64,000 nt of DNA from Pseudomaricurvus alcaniphilus (GCF_011440395.1 NZ_JAAOIX010000003.1:62001-126000); one strand, 5' to 3'; shown: positions 41,011 through 50,962, numbered from the stretch's first letter. The notes: generated from the sequence alone by a model not told the origin. Made by a program: numbers and translations.

Positions 41011-41175
41011 GAGCCTGTCGGACTTAGGTGCCCGTAGCGAGAGAAAGTCCGATTTGAGTCAGTTTTTAACCATTTTTGAGGCGAATAGTGGTTCTATTTA
41101 ACGAGAAAATGGTTAAAAAATGGCCAAACTCGGCTTTTTCGCAGCAGGGCAACCCTAAGTCCGACAGGCTCCTAG
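41007..41175. mobile_element. 161-bp MITE-like element with 18-bp perfect ends and CTAG target duplication
   Basis: GAGCCTGTCGGACTTAGG (41011-41028) is exactly inverted at 41154-41171. CTAG flanks both ends (41007-41010 and 41172-41175), consistent with a 4-bp target duplication. A second inverted pair, TTTTTAACCATTTT (41063-41076) with AAAATGGTTAAAAA (41106-41119), lies inside, so the whole unit can fold. No transposase is encoded. The left CTAG supplies the TAG stop of pyk and the right CTAG, read on the minus strand, supplies the TAG stop of dusC. A CTAG duplication recalls IS5-type insertion; family assignment is inference. Confidence 0.82.
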
Positions 41176-42218
41176 GATTGTGGGCTGCGGTGCCGGGTTT
41201 GTTGGCTTGGCACCGGGGTGGTGCTGTGCTGCCAATGTTTGACCGTCGGCGGCACTGCAGCGCTGCGGTTGACCCATCGCTCAAAGCCTCGCTCGATACC
41301 GGCGGCGGTTGTTTCCCGTTTGATAGCCGTAAATAAAATTTCCGCTTCCCGGTAGTGGTTGCGCAGATAAGCCAGCCACTGCTTTACCCGGTTGCCGAGA
41401 AACTTTGTCGGGTAGAGCGGTTTTGTAGTCAGATAGTAGTGAAATAACAAAATCGCCACCTGTTGCCAGCTCATGGGCGAGTATTCTCGCCCGGCGGCAG
41501 CGGCTTTTATAGCCAGGGCCAGGTCCGGTCGCGCCAGTATGCCCCTTCCCAGCATAAAGTTCTCGCAGCCGGTTTGCTCGCGGCAGCGCTGATAATCCGC
41601 TACGGACCAGATTTCGCCATTGGCTATTACCGGGATGTCGAGGGCTGCGCGTATTTTACCGATGTATTCCCAGTAGGCCGGAGGTTTATAACCGTCGACC
41701 TTAGAGCGTGCGTGCACAGTCAGTTCGTTGGCTCCGCCGGCGGCCACTGCCAGGGCGTTGTCCAGGTAGGCGCTGCGATCGGCGTATCCGAGCCGTATTT
41801 TCACGGTGACCGGTACCTGCTCTGGCAGCGCCGATCGCACGGCGGCGACGATACCGTAAATCCGTTGCGGGTATTGCAGTAGGCAGGCGCCCCCCTCGCT
41901 TTTATTGACCGTTTTCGCCGGGCAGCCAAAGTTCAGGTCGATGGCGCTGGCCCCCAGTGAGGCCGCCACGGCGGCATTGTCGGCCAGCGCCTGAGCATCT
42001 CCGCCGAGCAACTGCAGCTTCACCGGGGTCCCGGCCCTGGTGCGACTGTTGTGGTGCAATTCCGGGCAGAGCCGGGTGAATACTCGTTCGGGCAATTGCT
42101 GCTGGTTACTCACGCGCACAAATTCGGTGACACAACCATCGAGACCGCCTAGAGTAGTAAGCAGGTCGCGCAAGTGATAGTCGACTACCCCTTCCATAGG
42201 GGCGAGAAACAGGCGCAT
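41172..42218 (-). CDS. dusC: tRNA-dihydrouridine(16) synthase
   Basis: A 348-residue FMN-dependent Dus enzyme that reduces uridine in the tRNA D-loop. It begins MRLFLAPMEGVVDYHLRDLL as DusC does, with the CITEF-like VTEFVRVSNQ, LQLLGGDAQALADNAAVA, the catalytic-Cys motif DLNFGCPAKTVNKSEGGACLL, VKIRLGY, HARSKVDGYKPPA and PVIANGEIW. The extended C-terminus (about the last 35 residues) is poorly conserved, and its stop codon lies in the CTAG at the right end of the MITE-like element. The frame continues upstream to 42320 but family alignment favours ATG 42218; no good ribosome site is seen. Confidence 0.9.
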   Translation of the reverse strand: MRLFLAPMEGVVDYHLRDLLTTLGGLDGCVTEFVRVSNQQQLPERVFTRLCPELHHNSRTRAGTPVKLQLLGGDAQALADNAAVAASLGASAIDLNFGCPAKTVNKSEGGACLLQYPQRIYGIVAAVRSALPEQVPVTVKIRLGYADRSAYLDNALAVAAGGANELTVHARSKVDGYKPPAYWEYIGKIRAALDIPVIANGEIWSVADYQRCREQTGCENFMLGRGILARPDLALAIKAAAAGREYSPMSWQQVAILLFHYYLTTKPLYPTKFLGNRVKQWLAYLRNHYREAEILFTAIKRETTAAGIERGFERWVNRSAAVPPTVKHWQHSTTPVPSQQTRHRSPQS

Positions 42219-42576
42219 GAAAAAACCGGGGGCTGGTGAAGTTGGCGGCATTGTACCGTAAAGTTCCAATAGGTAGCTGCGCGAGGTTGTAATTATCCCT
42301 GCCTGTAGTATTTTTACCAAACCGTGTAGTAAATGAGAAAATTTGCTTACAGGGTAAAGTTCGGGCTAAATTCCACGTCCCTTTTACGGGGGGCGGGGTG
42401 GAACCGGCGGGGTGTGCGTGAGGCGACCTGGCACCGGTTTATCCTGGCGGCGTGCGAACTTATCGGTTTGGCGTTGCAGAGCGAATAAAAGTGAGCAATG
42501 GGTCCAAGAGACAGATTGCTTTTCCAGTGGCAGCGGATTGGACCCCGCGGCCGGTTTTCAGGAGGTTAACTAACCT
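42219..42576. other. 358-bp divergent dusC-oadG region
   Basis: No gene seen. It holds an 8-base inverted repeat (GGGTCCAA at 42500-42507, TTGGACCC at 42538-42545) in the oadG leader, and GGTTA/TAACC (42564-42575) directly between the AGGAGG ribosome site and the oadG start, which could form a small hairpin at the translation start. Confidence 0.5.
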
Positions 42577-42822
42577 ATGCAAGAAGAAATTTTGCAACAG
42601 GGCGTGGATTTGATGCTGTTTGGCATGGGAACGGTGTTTGTGTTCCTGACCGTGCTGGTGATTGCCACGACGATTATGTCCGGTGTTGTGAGCCGCTTGT
42701 TCCCGGACGCTGTCAAGCCGCTGCCGGCTGCTGCAGCGCCCCCCCCTAAAGCGGGGGTTGATCCTAAATTGCAGGCCATCATCAAGGCCGCAATCGAGAA
42801 ACACCGCTCCCGGCACAAATAA
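42577..42822 (+). CDS. oadG: Oxaloacetate decarboxylase, gamma subunit
   Basis: An 81-residue single-helix membrane protein. MLFGMGTVFVFLTVLVIATTIMSGVVSRLF (residues 13-42) is the anchor typical of OadG, followed by a Pro/Ala linker and a charged, His-containing C-terminal end (EKHRSRHK) that in the family contacts the alpha subunit and binds zinc. AGGAGG precedes the ATG. It is the first gene of oadGAB, the usual order. Confidence 0.92.
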   Translation: MQEEILQQGVDLMLFGMGTVFVFLTVLVIATTIMSGVVSRLFPDAVKPLPAAAAPPPKAGVDPKLQAIIKAAIEKHRSRHK

Positions 42823-42878
42823 GTTTCTTATTGCACACGAACCACAGATTCTGATCTCCACAGAGAAGGCTTACTCCA

Positions 42879-44666
42879 ATGAGTGAAAACAAAAAACCGC
42901 TTGGTATCACTGACGTCGTGTTACGCGATGCGCATCAATCCCTGTTTGCCACCCGTATGCGTCTCGACGATATGCTTCCCATTGCCAGTAAACTGGATGA
43001 TATTGGTTTCTGGTCGCTGGAAACCTGGGGCGGCGCCACCTTCGATGCCTGTATTCGCTATCTCGGTGAAGACCCCTGGGTTCGGATTCGCGAGCTGAAA
43101 AAAGCCATGCCCAAAACCCCCATGCAGATGCTGTTCAGGGGGCAAAATATTCTCGGTTATCGGCATTACGCGGATGATGTGGTGGAAAAGTTTGTCGAAC
43201 GCTGTGTCGCCAACGGCGTCGATGTGTTTCGCGTGTTCGACGCCATGAACGACATGCGCAATATCGAGACAGCGCTGAAAGCGGTAAAAAAGCAGGGTAA
43301 GCACGCCCAGGGCACAATTTCGTATACCATCAGTCCCGTGCACACCATTGATATGTGGGTAGAGCAGGGTAAACGCATCGAAGACATGGGCGCAGACTCC
43401 ATTGCCATCAAGGATATGGCCGGGTTGCTGAAGCCCTACGTGGGCTTTGAACTGGTCAGCAAGTTGAAAGCCGCCTGTGATATTCCCATCCATATGCAGT
43501 GCCACGCTACCACCGGCCTTTCCACAGCGACGGCACTGAAGTGTGTGGAAGCCGGTATCGACAATATCGATACCGCAATTTCTTCCATGTCCATGACCTA
43601 TGGTCACAGCCCTACTGAAGCTGTGGTGGCCATTCTCCAGGGCACCGAGCGAGACACGGGGCTGGACCTGATCAAACTGGAAGAGATTGCCAACTATTTC
43701 CGTGAAGTCAGGAAGAAATACGCCAAGTTTGAAGGCTCATTGCGCGGTATTGACGGACGTATTTTGACTGCCCAGGTACCCGGCGGCATGCTCACCAATA
43801 TGGAAAGCCAGTTGCGTGACCAGGGTGCGGAAGACAAGTTTGGCGAAGTGCTGGCGGAAATTCCGCGGGTCCGTGAAGACCTTGGCTTTATCCCGTTGGT
43901 GACACCCACGTCGCAAATCGTCGGTACCCAGGCGGTGCTGAATGTACTGACCGGAGAGCGTTACAAGTCGATTTCCAAAGAGACCCAGGGAGTGCTAAAG
44001 GGTGAATACGGCGCTGCTCCCGCGCCGTACAACGCCGAATTGCAGGCTCGGGTGCTGGATGGTGCCGAGCCGATTACTTGCCGGCCGGCGGATCTGTTGA
44101 AACCGGAGATGGACAAGTTGACGCTGGAGCTGAAGCAGCTGGCCGAGGAAAAGGGTATTGCCCTGACGGAGGGCGAGGGCGAGATAGACGACGTCCTGAC
44201 TTACGCGCTGTTCCCCCAGATTGGCCTCAAGTTCCTGCAGAATCGCGGCAACCCGGACGCCTTCGAGCCGGTGCCTACGGGCAAGGAGAGCGCGCTGGTT
44301 ACCAACGATGCCGGTGAGGAGGTCTACACCGTGACGGTGGAAGGTGCCAGCTATACGGTAACCGTGTCCAACGGCGGAGACCTGACCGGTATCGCGCCGG
44401 TGGGTGGTGCCGCAGCAGCACCGGCTGCCAGCGCCGGTGCTGTTCCCAGCGGGGGTGACCCGCTGCCGGCGCCGCTGGCGGGCAACATCTTCAAGGTACA
44501 CGCGGTTCCCGGCCAGGCCGTGCAGGAAGGTGATCTGGTGGTGCTGCTGGAAGCCATGAAAATGGAGACTGAAATTCGCGCCAACAAAACCGGCACTATC
44601 GCCAGTGTTAACGTCAAGGTCGGCGACTCGGTATCCGTCGGCGACATCTTGCTTACCATCGCTTAG
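42879..44666 (+). CDS. oadA: Oxaloacetate decarboxylase, alpha subunit (biotin-dependent)
   Basis: A 595-residue carboxyltransferase subunit. The N-terminal barrel opens with [19 protein letters not shown] (metal and substrate site) and continues with [12 protein letters not shown] and [12 protein letters not shown] conserved carboxylase domain follows, then an Ala/Pro linker (about residues 507-525) and a biotinyl domain with the acceptor Lys in [13 protein letters not shown]. It removes the carboxyl group from oxaloacetate and passes it via biotin to OadB. Length is standard. Confidence 0.95.
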   Translation: MSENKKPLGITDVVLRDAHQSLFATRMRLDDMLPIASKLDDIGFWSLETWGGATFDACIRYLGEDPWVRIRELKKAMPKTPMQMLFRGQNILGYRHYADDVVEKFVERCVANGVDVFRVFDAMNDMRNIETALKAVKKQGKHAQGTISYTISPVHTIDMWVEQGKRIEDMGADSIAIKDMAGLLKPYVGFELVSKLKAACDIPIHMQCHATTGLSTATALKCVEAGIDNIDTAISSMSMTYGHSPTEAVVAILQGTERDTGLDLIKLEEIANYFREVRKKYAKFEGSLRGIDGRILTAQVPGGMLTNMESQLRDQGAEDKFGEVLAEIPRVREDLGFIPLVTPTSQIVGTQAVLNVLTGERYKSISKETQGVLKGEYGAAPAPYNAELQARVLDGAEPITCRPADLLKPEMDKLTLELKQLAEEKGIALTEGEGEIDDVLTYALFPQIGLKFLQNRGNPDAFEPVPTGKESALVTNDAGEEVYTVTVEGASYTVTVSNGGDLTGIAPVGGAAAAPAASAGAVPSGGDPLPAPLAGNIFKVHAVPGQAVQEGDLVVLLEAMKMETEIRANKTGTIASVNVKVGDSVSVGDILLTIA

Positions 44667-44683
44667 GTCCTGGAGACGCATTA

Positions 44684-45997
44684 ATGGATAATTTAATCGG
44701 ACTCTGGCAGGACTCGGGCCTGTATTTGATGGCACCGGGCCAACTGGTGATGATTGTCGTTGGCTTGTTGCTATTGTATCTGGCCATCAACAAAAACTTT
44801 GAGCCACTGCTGCTGGTGCCCATCGGTTTCGGTGGCATCCTGGCCAATATCCCGGGAGCGGACCTGGCTTTGTCGGCAACCGAGGCGGCCATCAGCAGCG
44901 CTAATCCCGAGGTGCTGTCGGCACTGGCCCAGGCCATGGGGCTGGAAGTGTGGGAGACCGCCAAGGACATCAAGTACGCCTTTGAGCACCTCAACGCGGC
45001 CGAACACGGCGTGATAGCCAACCTGGTGGCTGACATGGGGTTCAACAACGGCATGCTGTACAACTTCTACTCGGTGGCAATCGCCTCCGGTGTGGCGCCA
45101 TTAGTGATTTTTATGGGTGTTGGGGCCATGACCGATTTCGGCCCCCTGCTGGCGAACCCCAAGACCCTGTTTCTCGGCGCTGCGGCCCAGTTTGGTATCT
45201 TTGCCACGGTGCTGGGAGCCGTGGGCATGAGTTACCTGGGCTGGATGGATTTCAGTGTCGCCGACGCCGCCGCGATCGGCATTATCGGTGGTGCCGATGG
45301 CCCCACTGCGATTTATGTGTCCTCCCTGTTAGCGCCGGAATTACTGGGTGCGATCGCCGTCGCCGCCTATTCCTATATGGCACTGGTACCCCTGATTCAG
45401 CCGCCGATTATGCGCGCCCTCACCACGGCGGAAGAGCGCAAGATCGTTATGACCCAGTTGCGGACCGTTTCGCGGCGGGAAAAAATTACCTTTCCCGTGG
45501 TGGTGCTGATTCTGGTGGCCCTGTTCCTGCCCTCGGCGGCGCCACTGTTGGGCATGTTTTGTTTCGGTAACCTGATGAAGGAATGTGGTGTGGTGGATCG
45601 TCTTAGCGACACCGCGCAGCACGCCCTGATCAATATCACCACCATATTCCTCGGGCTATCGGTGGGCTCGAAGCTGGCGGCGGACAAATTCCTGGATCCC
45701 AAGACAATGGGTATCCTGGCGCTCGGTATCGTAGCCTTCGGTATTGGTACCGCTATGGGGGTATTGATGGCGAAGCTGATGAACAAGTTCAGCAAGCAGC
45801 AGCTAAACCCGTTGATCGGTTCCGCCGGGGTTTCCGCAGTGCCTATGGCGGCGCGGGTATCCAACAAGCTCGGTCTGGAGGCAAACCCGCACAACTTCCT
45901 GTTGATGCACGCCATGGGGCCGAACGTGGCCGGGGTTATCGGCTCGGCAGTTGCGGCCGGCGTGATGATTTCCATGGTGCAGGGCATGGGCGGTTAA
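44684..45997 (+). CDS. oadB: Oxaloacetate decarboxylase, beta subunit (sodium pump)
   Basis: A 437-residue polytopic membrane protein of the OadB/GcdB/MmdB family, which decarboxylates carboxybiotin and exports sodium. [40 protein letters not shown] and [16 protein letters not shown] are present in full; the Asp of [10 protein letters not shown] is the family's sodium and proton site. [14 protein letters not shown] and [14 protein letters not shown] mark the C-terminal half. It is 17 bp downstream of oadA and followed by a strong terminator. The complex lets the cell energise sodium gradients, fitting a marine setting. Confidence 0.95.
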   Translation: MDNLIGLWQDSGLYLMAPGQLVMIVVGLLLLYLAINKNFEPLLLVPIGFGGILANIPGADLALSATEAAISSANPEVLSALAQAMGLEVWETAKDIKYAFEHLNAAEHGVIANLVADMGFNNGMLYNFYSVAIASGVAPLVIFMGVGAMTDFGPLLANPKTLFLGAAAQFGIFATVLGAVGMSYLGWMDFSVADAAAIGIIGGADGPTAIYVSSLLAPELLGAIAVAAYSYMALVPLIQPPIMRALTTAEERKIVMTQLRTVSRREKITFPVVVLILVALFLPSAAPLLGMFCFGNLMKECGVVDRLSDTAQHALINITTIFLGLSVGSKLAADKFLDPKTMGILALGIVAFGIGTAMGVLMAKLMNKFSKQQLNPLIGSAGVSAVPMAARVSNKLGLEANPHNFLLMHAMGPNVAGVIGSAVAAGVMISMVQGMGG

Positions 45998-46071
45998 TGG
46001 CGGACTGCTGCTAACGAGTACAGCCAGTGATTGCGCCAGCAAAGCTGGCTGCCGAGGTGGACGATCTGCAC

Positions 46072-46105
46072 AAAAAAGCCCTGCCAGCGATGGTGGGGCT
46101 TTTTT
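46072..46105. terminator. Rho-independent terminator of the oad operon
   Basis: AAAAAAGCCCTGCCA, 4-base loop, TGGTGGGGCTTTTTT, a 15-base stem with two mismatches and A/T tracts on both sides, 75 bp after the oadB stop. Confidence 0.9.
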
Positions 46106-46148
46106 GTCGCTTGCCGCCTGGTTTGCCACAATAGGACAGGATACTCTC

Positions 46149-46571
46149 GTGCATACTTCTGACTTGGCCAGCGAATGGGCCCTGCTGCAAAATCAATTTG
46201 ACAGTTATGAAAAATATTCACTGCTGATCAAGCTGCTGGCTATTGTGCTCACGGCGGCGACCTTTCTCGCCGGACAGCTGGGAGGCTGGCTGCTTTTGCT
46301 GTTGCTTATACTGTGGGTGCAGGATGCAATCTGGAAAACCTTCCAGTCGCGTATCGATGCGCGCTTGCTGGTGGTTGAGAATTTGCTCTCCAACAAGCCG
46401 CAATTGCACGGCGGAGACAGCCACGCCTGGCAGTTCAACAGCCAATATCAGCAAAATCGACCTTCCTTTGCGGGCCTGCTGCGGGCCTATGCCCGCCAGG
46501 CATTGCGACCGACGGTAGCCTTTCCTCACGTGCCCCTGCTACTGGGTGTGGCGTTGTTCCTGCTGCAATAG
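46149..46571 (+). CDS. Small predicted membrane protein, unknown function
   Basis: A 140-residue protein from GTG 46149 (AGGACAGGA upstream). A hydrophilic N-terminus (SEWALLQNQFDSYEKY) is followed by two adjacent hydrophobic segments (about residues 28-61), then a soluble stretch and a final hydrophobic segment (about 123-140). I do not recognise the family. The frame can be read from TTG 46104, but that codon lies within the oad terminator. A terminator before it and a 166-bp gap after it suggest its own transcription unit. Confidence 0.6.
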   Translation: MHTSDLASEWALLQNQFDSYEKYSLLIKLLAIVLTAATFLAGQLGGWLLLLLLILWVQDAIWKTFQSRIDARLLVVENLLSNKPQLHGGDSHAWQFNSQYQQNRPSFAGLLRAYARQALRPTVAFPHVPLLLGVALFLLQ

Positions 46572-46737
46572 GCGCGAGCCGAAATAATTGGCAAAACACA
46601 GTGCCCGGTGCTATCCATCAGGCGCTGTGAGTGAGACTATTGAAGGGCAGCTGTTGACGAGTTAACTCTATGCGCTGCCGCAAGCCAATGCGCTGGGGGA
46701 ACCTTCCAGCCGGGGTGCATACGAACCAGGAGGCAAT

Positions 46738-47592
46738 ATGCGGCGTTACAAGATTTTGCATCGGACCTATTACAACTTTCCCGAGGTTGTGCAGTTACAG
46801 CCTCATACCCTGTTGTTGCGCCCCCGGGAAGGCCACGAGCTGCGCATTGAGTCTTCCAACCTGGATATCAGCCCCAAAGCCACTCTGCGCTGGCGGCGCG
46901 ACGTCGAGGATAACTCGGTGGCGGTGGCCAGTTTTAGCGAGCCGACCAACCAGCTGAAGATAGAGAGCGAAGTAATTATCCAGCATTACAACGAAGCGCC
47001 ACTGGATTTTCTGGTCGCCGATTACGCCCGGGATTACCCCTTTGCCTATCAGGCAGAAGATCGCTTTGTGCTGGCGCCTTATTTGGCGATTGCCACGCAG
47101 CCGGCGGTCGATACCCTCAAGCCATGGCTGGCAGGGGTTTGGCAGGCGGGTGAGAAAATTGAAACCTACTCGCTGTTGCAGCGCCTCAACAAGACCATCA
47201 ACCAGTCCCTGACTTATCAGTTGCGGGAGGAGCCCGGGGTGCAGGCGCCGGAGGAAACTCTCGCGCTCGGCAGCGGCTCCTGTCGCGACTCCGCCTATTT
47301 GTTTATGGAGGCGGCCCGACGGCTGGGGCTGGCGGCACGCTTCGTCAGTGGATACCTGCACACCCCGCCGTCGGCCACCGATTTTGGCTCGACCCACGCC
47401 TGGGCCGAAGTGCTGCTGCCGGGCGCAGGCTGGAAAGGCTTTGACCCCACCATCGGCGAGATGGTGGGGGCCGACCATATTCCCATTGCCGTCGCGCGCT
47501 CACCGCAATCGGTGCCGCCAGTGGCGGGTGCCTATGTTGGTGCACCCGGCGCCAGCCTGGATGTGGGGGTCTGGGTAACCGAACTGAAATAG
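46738..47592 (+). CDS. Transglutaminase-like cysteine protease family protein
   Basis: A 284-residue protein with the bacterial transglutaminase-like N-terminal region (RRYKILHRTYYNFPEVVQLQPHTLLLRPREG) and a transglutaminase core with visible triad Cys182 (GSGSCRDSAYLF), His220 (THAWAEVLLPG) and Asp236 (GWKGFDPTIGE). LGLAARFVSGYL is also conserved. Such cytoplasmic proteins act as proteases or amidases of unknown target. No signal peptide. Unlike many relatives it is not linked here to an alpha-E or circularly permuted ATP-grasp partner. Confidence 0.85.
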   Translation: MRRYKILHRTYYNFPEVVQLQPHTLLLRPREGHELRIESSNLDISPKATLRWRRDVEDNSVAVASFSEPTNQLKIESEVIIQHYNEAPLDFLVADYARDYPFAYQAEDRFVLAPYLAIATQPAVDTLKPWLAGVWQAGEKIETYSLLQRLNKTINQSLTYQLREEPGVQAPEETLALGSGSCRDSAYLFMEAARRLGLAARFVSGYLHTPPSATDFGSTHAWAEVLLPGAGWKGFDPTIGEMVGADHIPIAVARSPQSVPPVAGAYVGAPGASLDVGVWVTELK

Positions 47593-47724
47593 GCTGGCGC
47601 GCCGGCGGCCCGCTGCAGGGGAGGGGGCTGATATCAATAATATTTATTTTTCTGTGTGTTAATATTCGCTAACTAAATGCCGAACCCGCCTCGTGCAGGC
47701 AGCGGCAACTGCAGCGAGTGGACT

Positions 47725-48624
47725 ATGCGGCTTGATAAAATTGATTTGAACCTGTTTGTTGTCTTCGATGCCATCTACAAGGAGCGCAGCGTGACCAAGG
47801 TGGCGTTGCTGCTCAATTTGACCCAGCCAGCGGTCAGTAATGCCCTCAGCCGTTTGCGCCAGACCTTCGACGACCCACTGTTTGTGCGTACCCCCGGGGG
47901 TATGGCGCCGACACCTGTGGCGGAGAGTATTGCCAGCGATGTGCGCCAGGCCCTGGCGCTATTACAGCGCAGCGTCGGGGCCAACGCCCGGTTCGACCCG
48001 GCCACCTCCGATAAAGTCTTTCGCCTGAGTATGATGGGGCTGGCTGAATCCCTGCTGCTGCCCCGTATTTTGGAAAAGATAAAACCGCTGGCTCCAGCGG
48101 TCTCCATCACCAGTTATTACTCCGAGCGCGAGAGCGCCGCCGAGGAGTTGAAGGCCGGTGCCATCGATCTATTGCTCGATGCCCCGCTGGTAAACGCCAA
48201 GGAACTGGGCGGCTGTCACTTGGCGCAACTGCCCTATGTGGTGGCCATGCGCCAGGGCCACCCCCTCGCCGGCAGGCCCCTGCAAGTGGCGGATTATTTG
48301 GCGGCCGAGCATGTGCATGTGTCCAGCCGGCGCAAGGGCCGCGGGCAAATGGACATCGCCCTGCACAAACTGGGATATAACCGGCGGGTGGTAATGCGGG
48401 TGCAGAACTATCTGGTGGCTGCGCGGATCGTGGCGGAAACTGACTTGCTGTGGACGGTGCCCAAGGTGCTGGTGGACAGCTTGCCGCTGCAGAGTTCAGC
48501 GTTGCCGTTTGCCGCGGAAATGCTCTACTGGAATCTGTTCTGGCACAAGGGTGCTGACAACGATCCCTCCATCCAGTGGATGAAGGGCGTCATCGAGGCG
48601 GTGGTCGAGGAACTGGTTGGCTGA
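47725..48624 (+). CDS. LysR-family transcriptional regulator
   Basis: A 299-residue LysR-type regulator. MRLDKIDLNLFVVFDAIYKERSVTKVALLLNLTQPAVSNALSRLR is written here in parts: the helix-turn-helix covers about residues 19-44, with the SVTKVALLLN and TQPAVSNALSRL motifs, then FVRTPGGMAPT as in NodD/PcaQ-like members. The effector domain follows. ATG 47725 is the family-like start; an ATG at 47677 extends it by sixteen atypical residues. The upstream spacer (47630-47690) is AT-rich and holds the promoter. It converges on the acyl-CoA dehydrogenase gene; the target is unknown. Confidence 0.88.
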   Translation: MRLDKIDLNLFVVFDAIYKERSVTKVALLLNLTQPAVSNALSRLRQTFDDPLFVRTPGGMAPTPVAESIASDVRQALALLQRSVGANARFDPATSDKVFRLSMMGLAESLLLPRILEKIKPLAPAVSITSYYSERESAAEELKAGAIDLLLDAPLVNAKELGGCHLAQLPYVVAMRQGHPLAGRPLQVADYLAAEHVHVSSRRKGRGQMDIALHKLGYNRRVVMRVQNYLVAARIVAETDLLWTVPKVLVDSLPLQSSALPFAAEMLYWNLFWHKGADNDPSIQWMKGVIEAVVEELVG

Positions 48625-48651
48625 CGGCCCAGTCGATAAACCTGGTCGGAT

Positions 48652-50415
48652 TTATTCCAGCTCTGCGGTGGCCAGCGCCATGATATTTGCGGCGCCATCC
48701 TTGAGCGCTGCCAGATAGCCCAGGTTGCGAGGCAATACCTGGGTTGCGTAAAACCGGGCAGTGGCGATCTTGCGCCGATAGAACGGGTCCTGGCTGGATT
48801 GGTCGAGGTAGCCCTGGGCAATGACTGCAGAGCGAGTCAGGAGCACAGCGCCCATGGTGTTCGCAAACAGCATCATAAAGTTATAGGCCACCGCGCCGGC
48901 ATCCTCAGGGTGCTTTAAAACCCAGGCCAATGCCTCTTCACACTGGCGGATGGCGGCTGCAGTCTGGTGCTGCAGTTCCTGCAGCCCTTTCCCGGCACCG
49001 GCGCTTAGCTGCTGCATTTCACTGATTAAACGCTGCACTTCCTTGCCGCCATCGCGCAGGCATTTGCGGCCGATAAAATCCAGCGCCTGGATGCCGTTAG
49101 TGCCTTCGTAGATGGGTAAAATCCTGGCGTCGCGAAAATGCTGGGCCGCACCAGTCTCCTCGATAAAGCCCATGCCGCCATGCACCTGCACCCCGAGGGA
49201 GGTCACTTCCATGCCCATCTCCGTGCACCAGCCCTTGACCAGCGGGGTCATGACATCGAGGATGCCGGTATTGGCCTGGCGAATTTGCTCATCGGGATGG
49301 CGAAAGCTGCGATCTTCAGCGGCGATGGCATAAAAGGACATGGCGCGACCGGCCTCGGTCAGGGCCCGCATCTGCATCAGCATGCGGCGCACATCCGGGT
49401 GGTCGACGATTTTGGCCGGCTCGCTGGCACCGGGGGTAGTCCCCTGGACCCGGTCTTTGGCGTAGGCGAGGGCTTGCTGGAAGGCGCGCTCACTGATAGA
49501 TACGCCCTGTTGGCCGACCGCCAGCCGGGCTTCATTCATCATGGCGAACATATACACCAGACCCTGGTTTTCCTCGCCCACCAGATAGCCTGTGGCGCCG
49601 CCGTTGTCGCCGTATTGCAACACACAAGTGGGGCTGGCGTGGATACCCAGCTTGTGTTCCACCGCTACGGTCTTGAGGTCGTTGCGGGGCCCCGGCGTGC
49701 CATCCTCGTTGAGCAGGAACTTGGGCACAATAAACATGGAGATGCCGCGGGTACCCTCCGGTGCGTCCGGGGTGCGGGCCAGCACCAGGTGAATGATGTT
49801 GTCGGTCAGTTCATGGTCGCCCCAGGTGATAAAGATTTTTTGGCCGCTGATCAGGTAGTGGTCGCCCTCGGGGATGGCGCGGGTCTTGATTGCACCGAGA
49901 TCGGTGCCGGCCTGGGGTTCGGTCAGGTTCATGGTGCCCGACCATTTGCCGGTGACCAGGTTGTGCAGGTAGGTGTCTTTTTGCTGCTCGCTGCCATACA
50001 GTCCCAGCGCGTGGATAACGCCGTGAGTCAACAGCGGCATCAAACTAAAGCCCATATTGGCGCTCTGCAGCATCTCGCTGATGGCCACGCCCACCAGGTT
50101 GGGAAAACCCGATCCGCCATAGCGGGGGTCGGCGTTGAGGCTGATCCAGCCGGACTCCGCCAGTTGCTGGCTGATACCATCCAGCGCCGGCGGTGGCACC
50201 ACTGTGCCATTGTGCAGCTTGCTGCCCTGTTGATCGGCACTGCGGTTGGTGGGGGCAATCACCTGTTCAAAGAAGCGGGCCGCCTCGGGAATAATGGTTT
50301 CGACGATATCGGTGGTGGCCTCTTCAAAGCCGGGCATTTGGCAGTGAGCGTCGTAGTCGAGCAGGTCTTTGAGCAGGAACAGGAATTCCTGTTCAGGTGC
50401 TTTATAGTTGTTCAT
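48652..50415 (-). CDS. Acyl-CoA dehydrogenase with C-terminal extension (DmdC-like)
   Basis: A 587-residue FAD-dependent acyl-CoA dehydrogenase of the long type. The N-terminal YKAPEQEFLFLLKDLLDYD is characteristic of the subgroup that includes DmdC (3-methylmercaptopropionyl-CoA dehydrogenase) and related enzymes. MNLTEPQAGTDLGAIKTRA, IFITWGDHELTDNIIHLVLAR, LGVQVHGGMGFIEETGAAQHFRDARI and the catalytic-Glu region LPIYEGTNGIQALDF follow, then a C-terminal extra domain. ATG 50415 with GGAG 8 bases upstream is used; the frame is open further upstream. The true acyl substrate is uncertain; DMSP degradation is one possibility, but no dmdA or dmdB is seen nearby. Confidence 0.88.
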   Translation of the reverse strand: MNNYKAPEQEFLFLLKDLLDYDAHCQMPGFEEATTDIVETIIPEAARFFEQVIAPTNRSADQQGSKLHNGTVVPPPALDGISQQLAESGWISLNADPRYGGSGFPNLVGVAISEMLQSANMGFSLMPLLTHGVIHALGLYGSEQQKDTYLHNLVTGKWSGTMNLTEPQAGTDLGAIKTRAIPEGDHYLISGQKIFITWGDHELTDNIIHLVLARTPDAPEGTRGISMFIVPKFLLNEDGTPGPRNDLKTVAVEHKLGIHASPTCVLQYGDNGGATGYLVGEENQGLVYMFAMMNEARLAVGQQGVSISERAFQQALAYAKDRVQGTTPGASEPAKIVDHPDVRRMLMQMRALTEAGRAMSFYAIAAEDRSFRHPDEQIRQANTGILDVMTPLVKGWCTEMGMEVTSLGVQVHGGMGFIEETGAAQHFRDARILPIYEGTNGIQALDFIGRKCLRDGGKEVQRLISEMQQLSAGAGKGLQELQHQTAAAIRQCEEALAWVLKHPEDAGAVAYNFMMLFANTMGAVLLTRSAVIAQGYLDQSSQDPFYRRKIATARFYATQVLPRNLGYLAALKDGAANIMALATAELE

Positions 50416-50693
50416 ACAGCTACTCCGTAGGTAAAAACAGGCAGTAATATATACTGCGGTTCGACAACGATGGTTTTGTTTCTTCTCCAACGGCCAGTGC
50501 GGGGAACCGGGTGCTGCCCCGGCAGATAGCCTATCTGCTGGTTCCGACCATGGGTGGCGGGGTGCGAGAGGCGTATAGCCGGATAACCCGATGGCCAAAT
50601 AATCAGTATGAGGGCTGGCCGCCCGCCGGGCAATCCACAGCGAGGTCAAATAACATTGAAATCGAGTCAGTCAACCGGGTGAGGTAGTAGCCA

Positions 50694-50885
50694 ATGAACG
50701 AATTGACCAGCCATCGGATCCACTGCCCCTACTGCGGCGAAGCCATTACTGTGCTGGTGGATTGCTCGGTGGATGAGCAACACTACATTGAAGATTGCCA
50801 GGTGTGCTGCCGGCCAATCAACTTTGATGTCAGTGTCGACCCGGACGGCGACGCCAGTGTGGTGGTTAGTCATGAAAATGAGTAG
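50694..50885 (+). CDS. CPXCG-motif cysteine-rich small protein
   Basis: A 63-residue protein with the paired motifs CPYCGE (residues 11-16) and CQVCCRPI (35-42), which form a likely zinc ribbon, then an acidic C-terminus. It matches the CPXCG family of conserved gammaproteobacterial proteins of unknown function. The start ATG follows GGTGAGG, an acceptable ribosome site. Confidence 0.9.
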   Translation: MNELTSHRIHCPYCGEAITVLVDCSVDEQHYIEDCQVCCRPINFDVSVDPDGDASVVVSHENE

Positions 50886-50962
50886 CTGAGTGGGTGAATG
50901 GCGCCCGGCGGCCGAGCGCGGCGGATATGGGGCCGGAGGTGTAAATGGGGGCAGCGTGTAAT

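Noticed and set aside
49138-50430. A 430-codon open frame antisense to the acyl-CoA dehydrogenase.
   Set aside because: Gly/Ala/His-rich shadow frame; the minus-strand gene is well supported.
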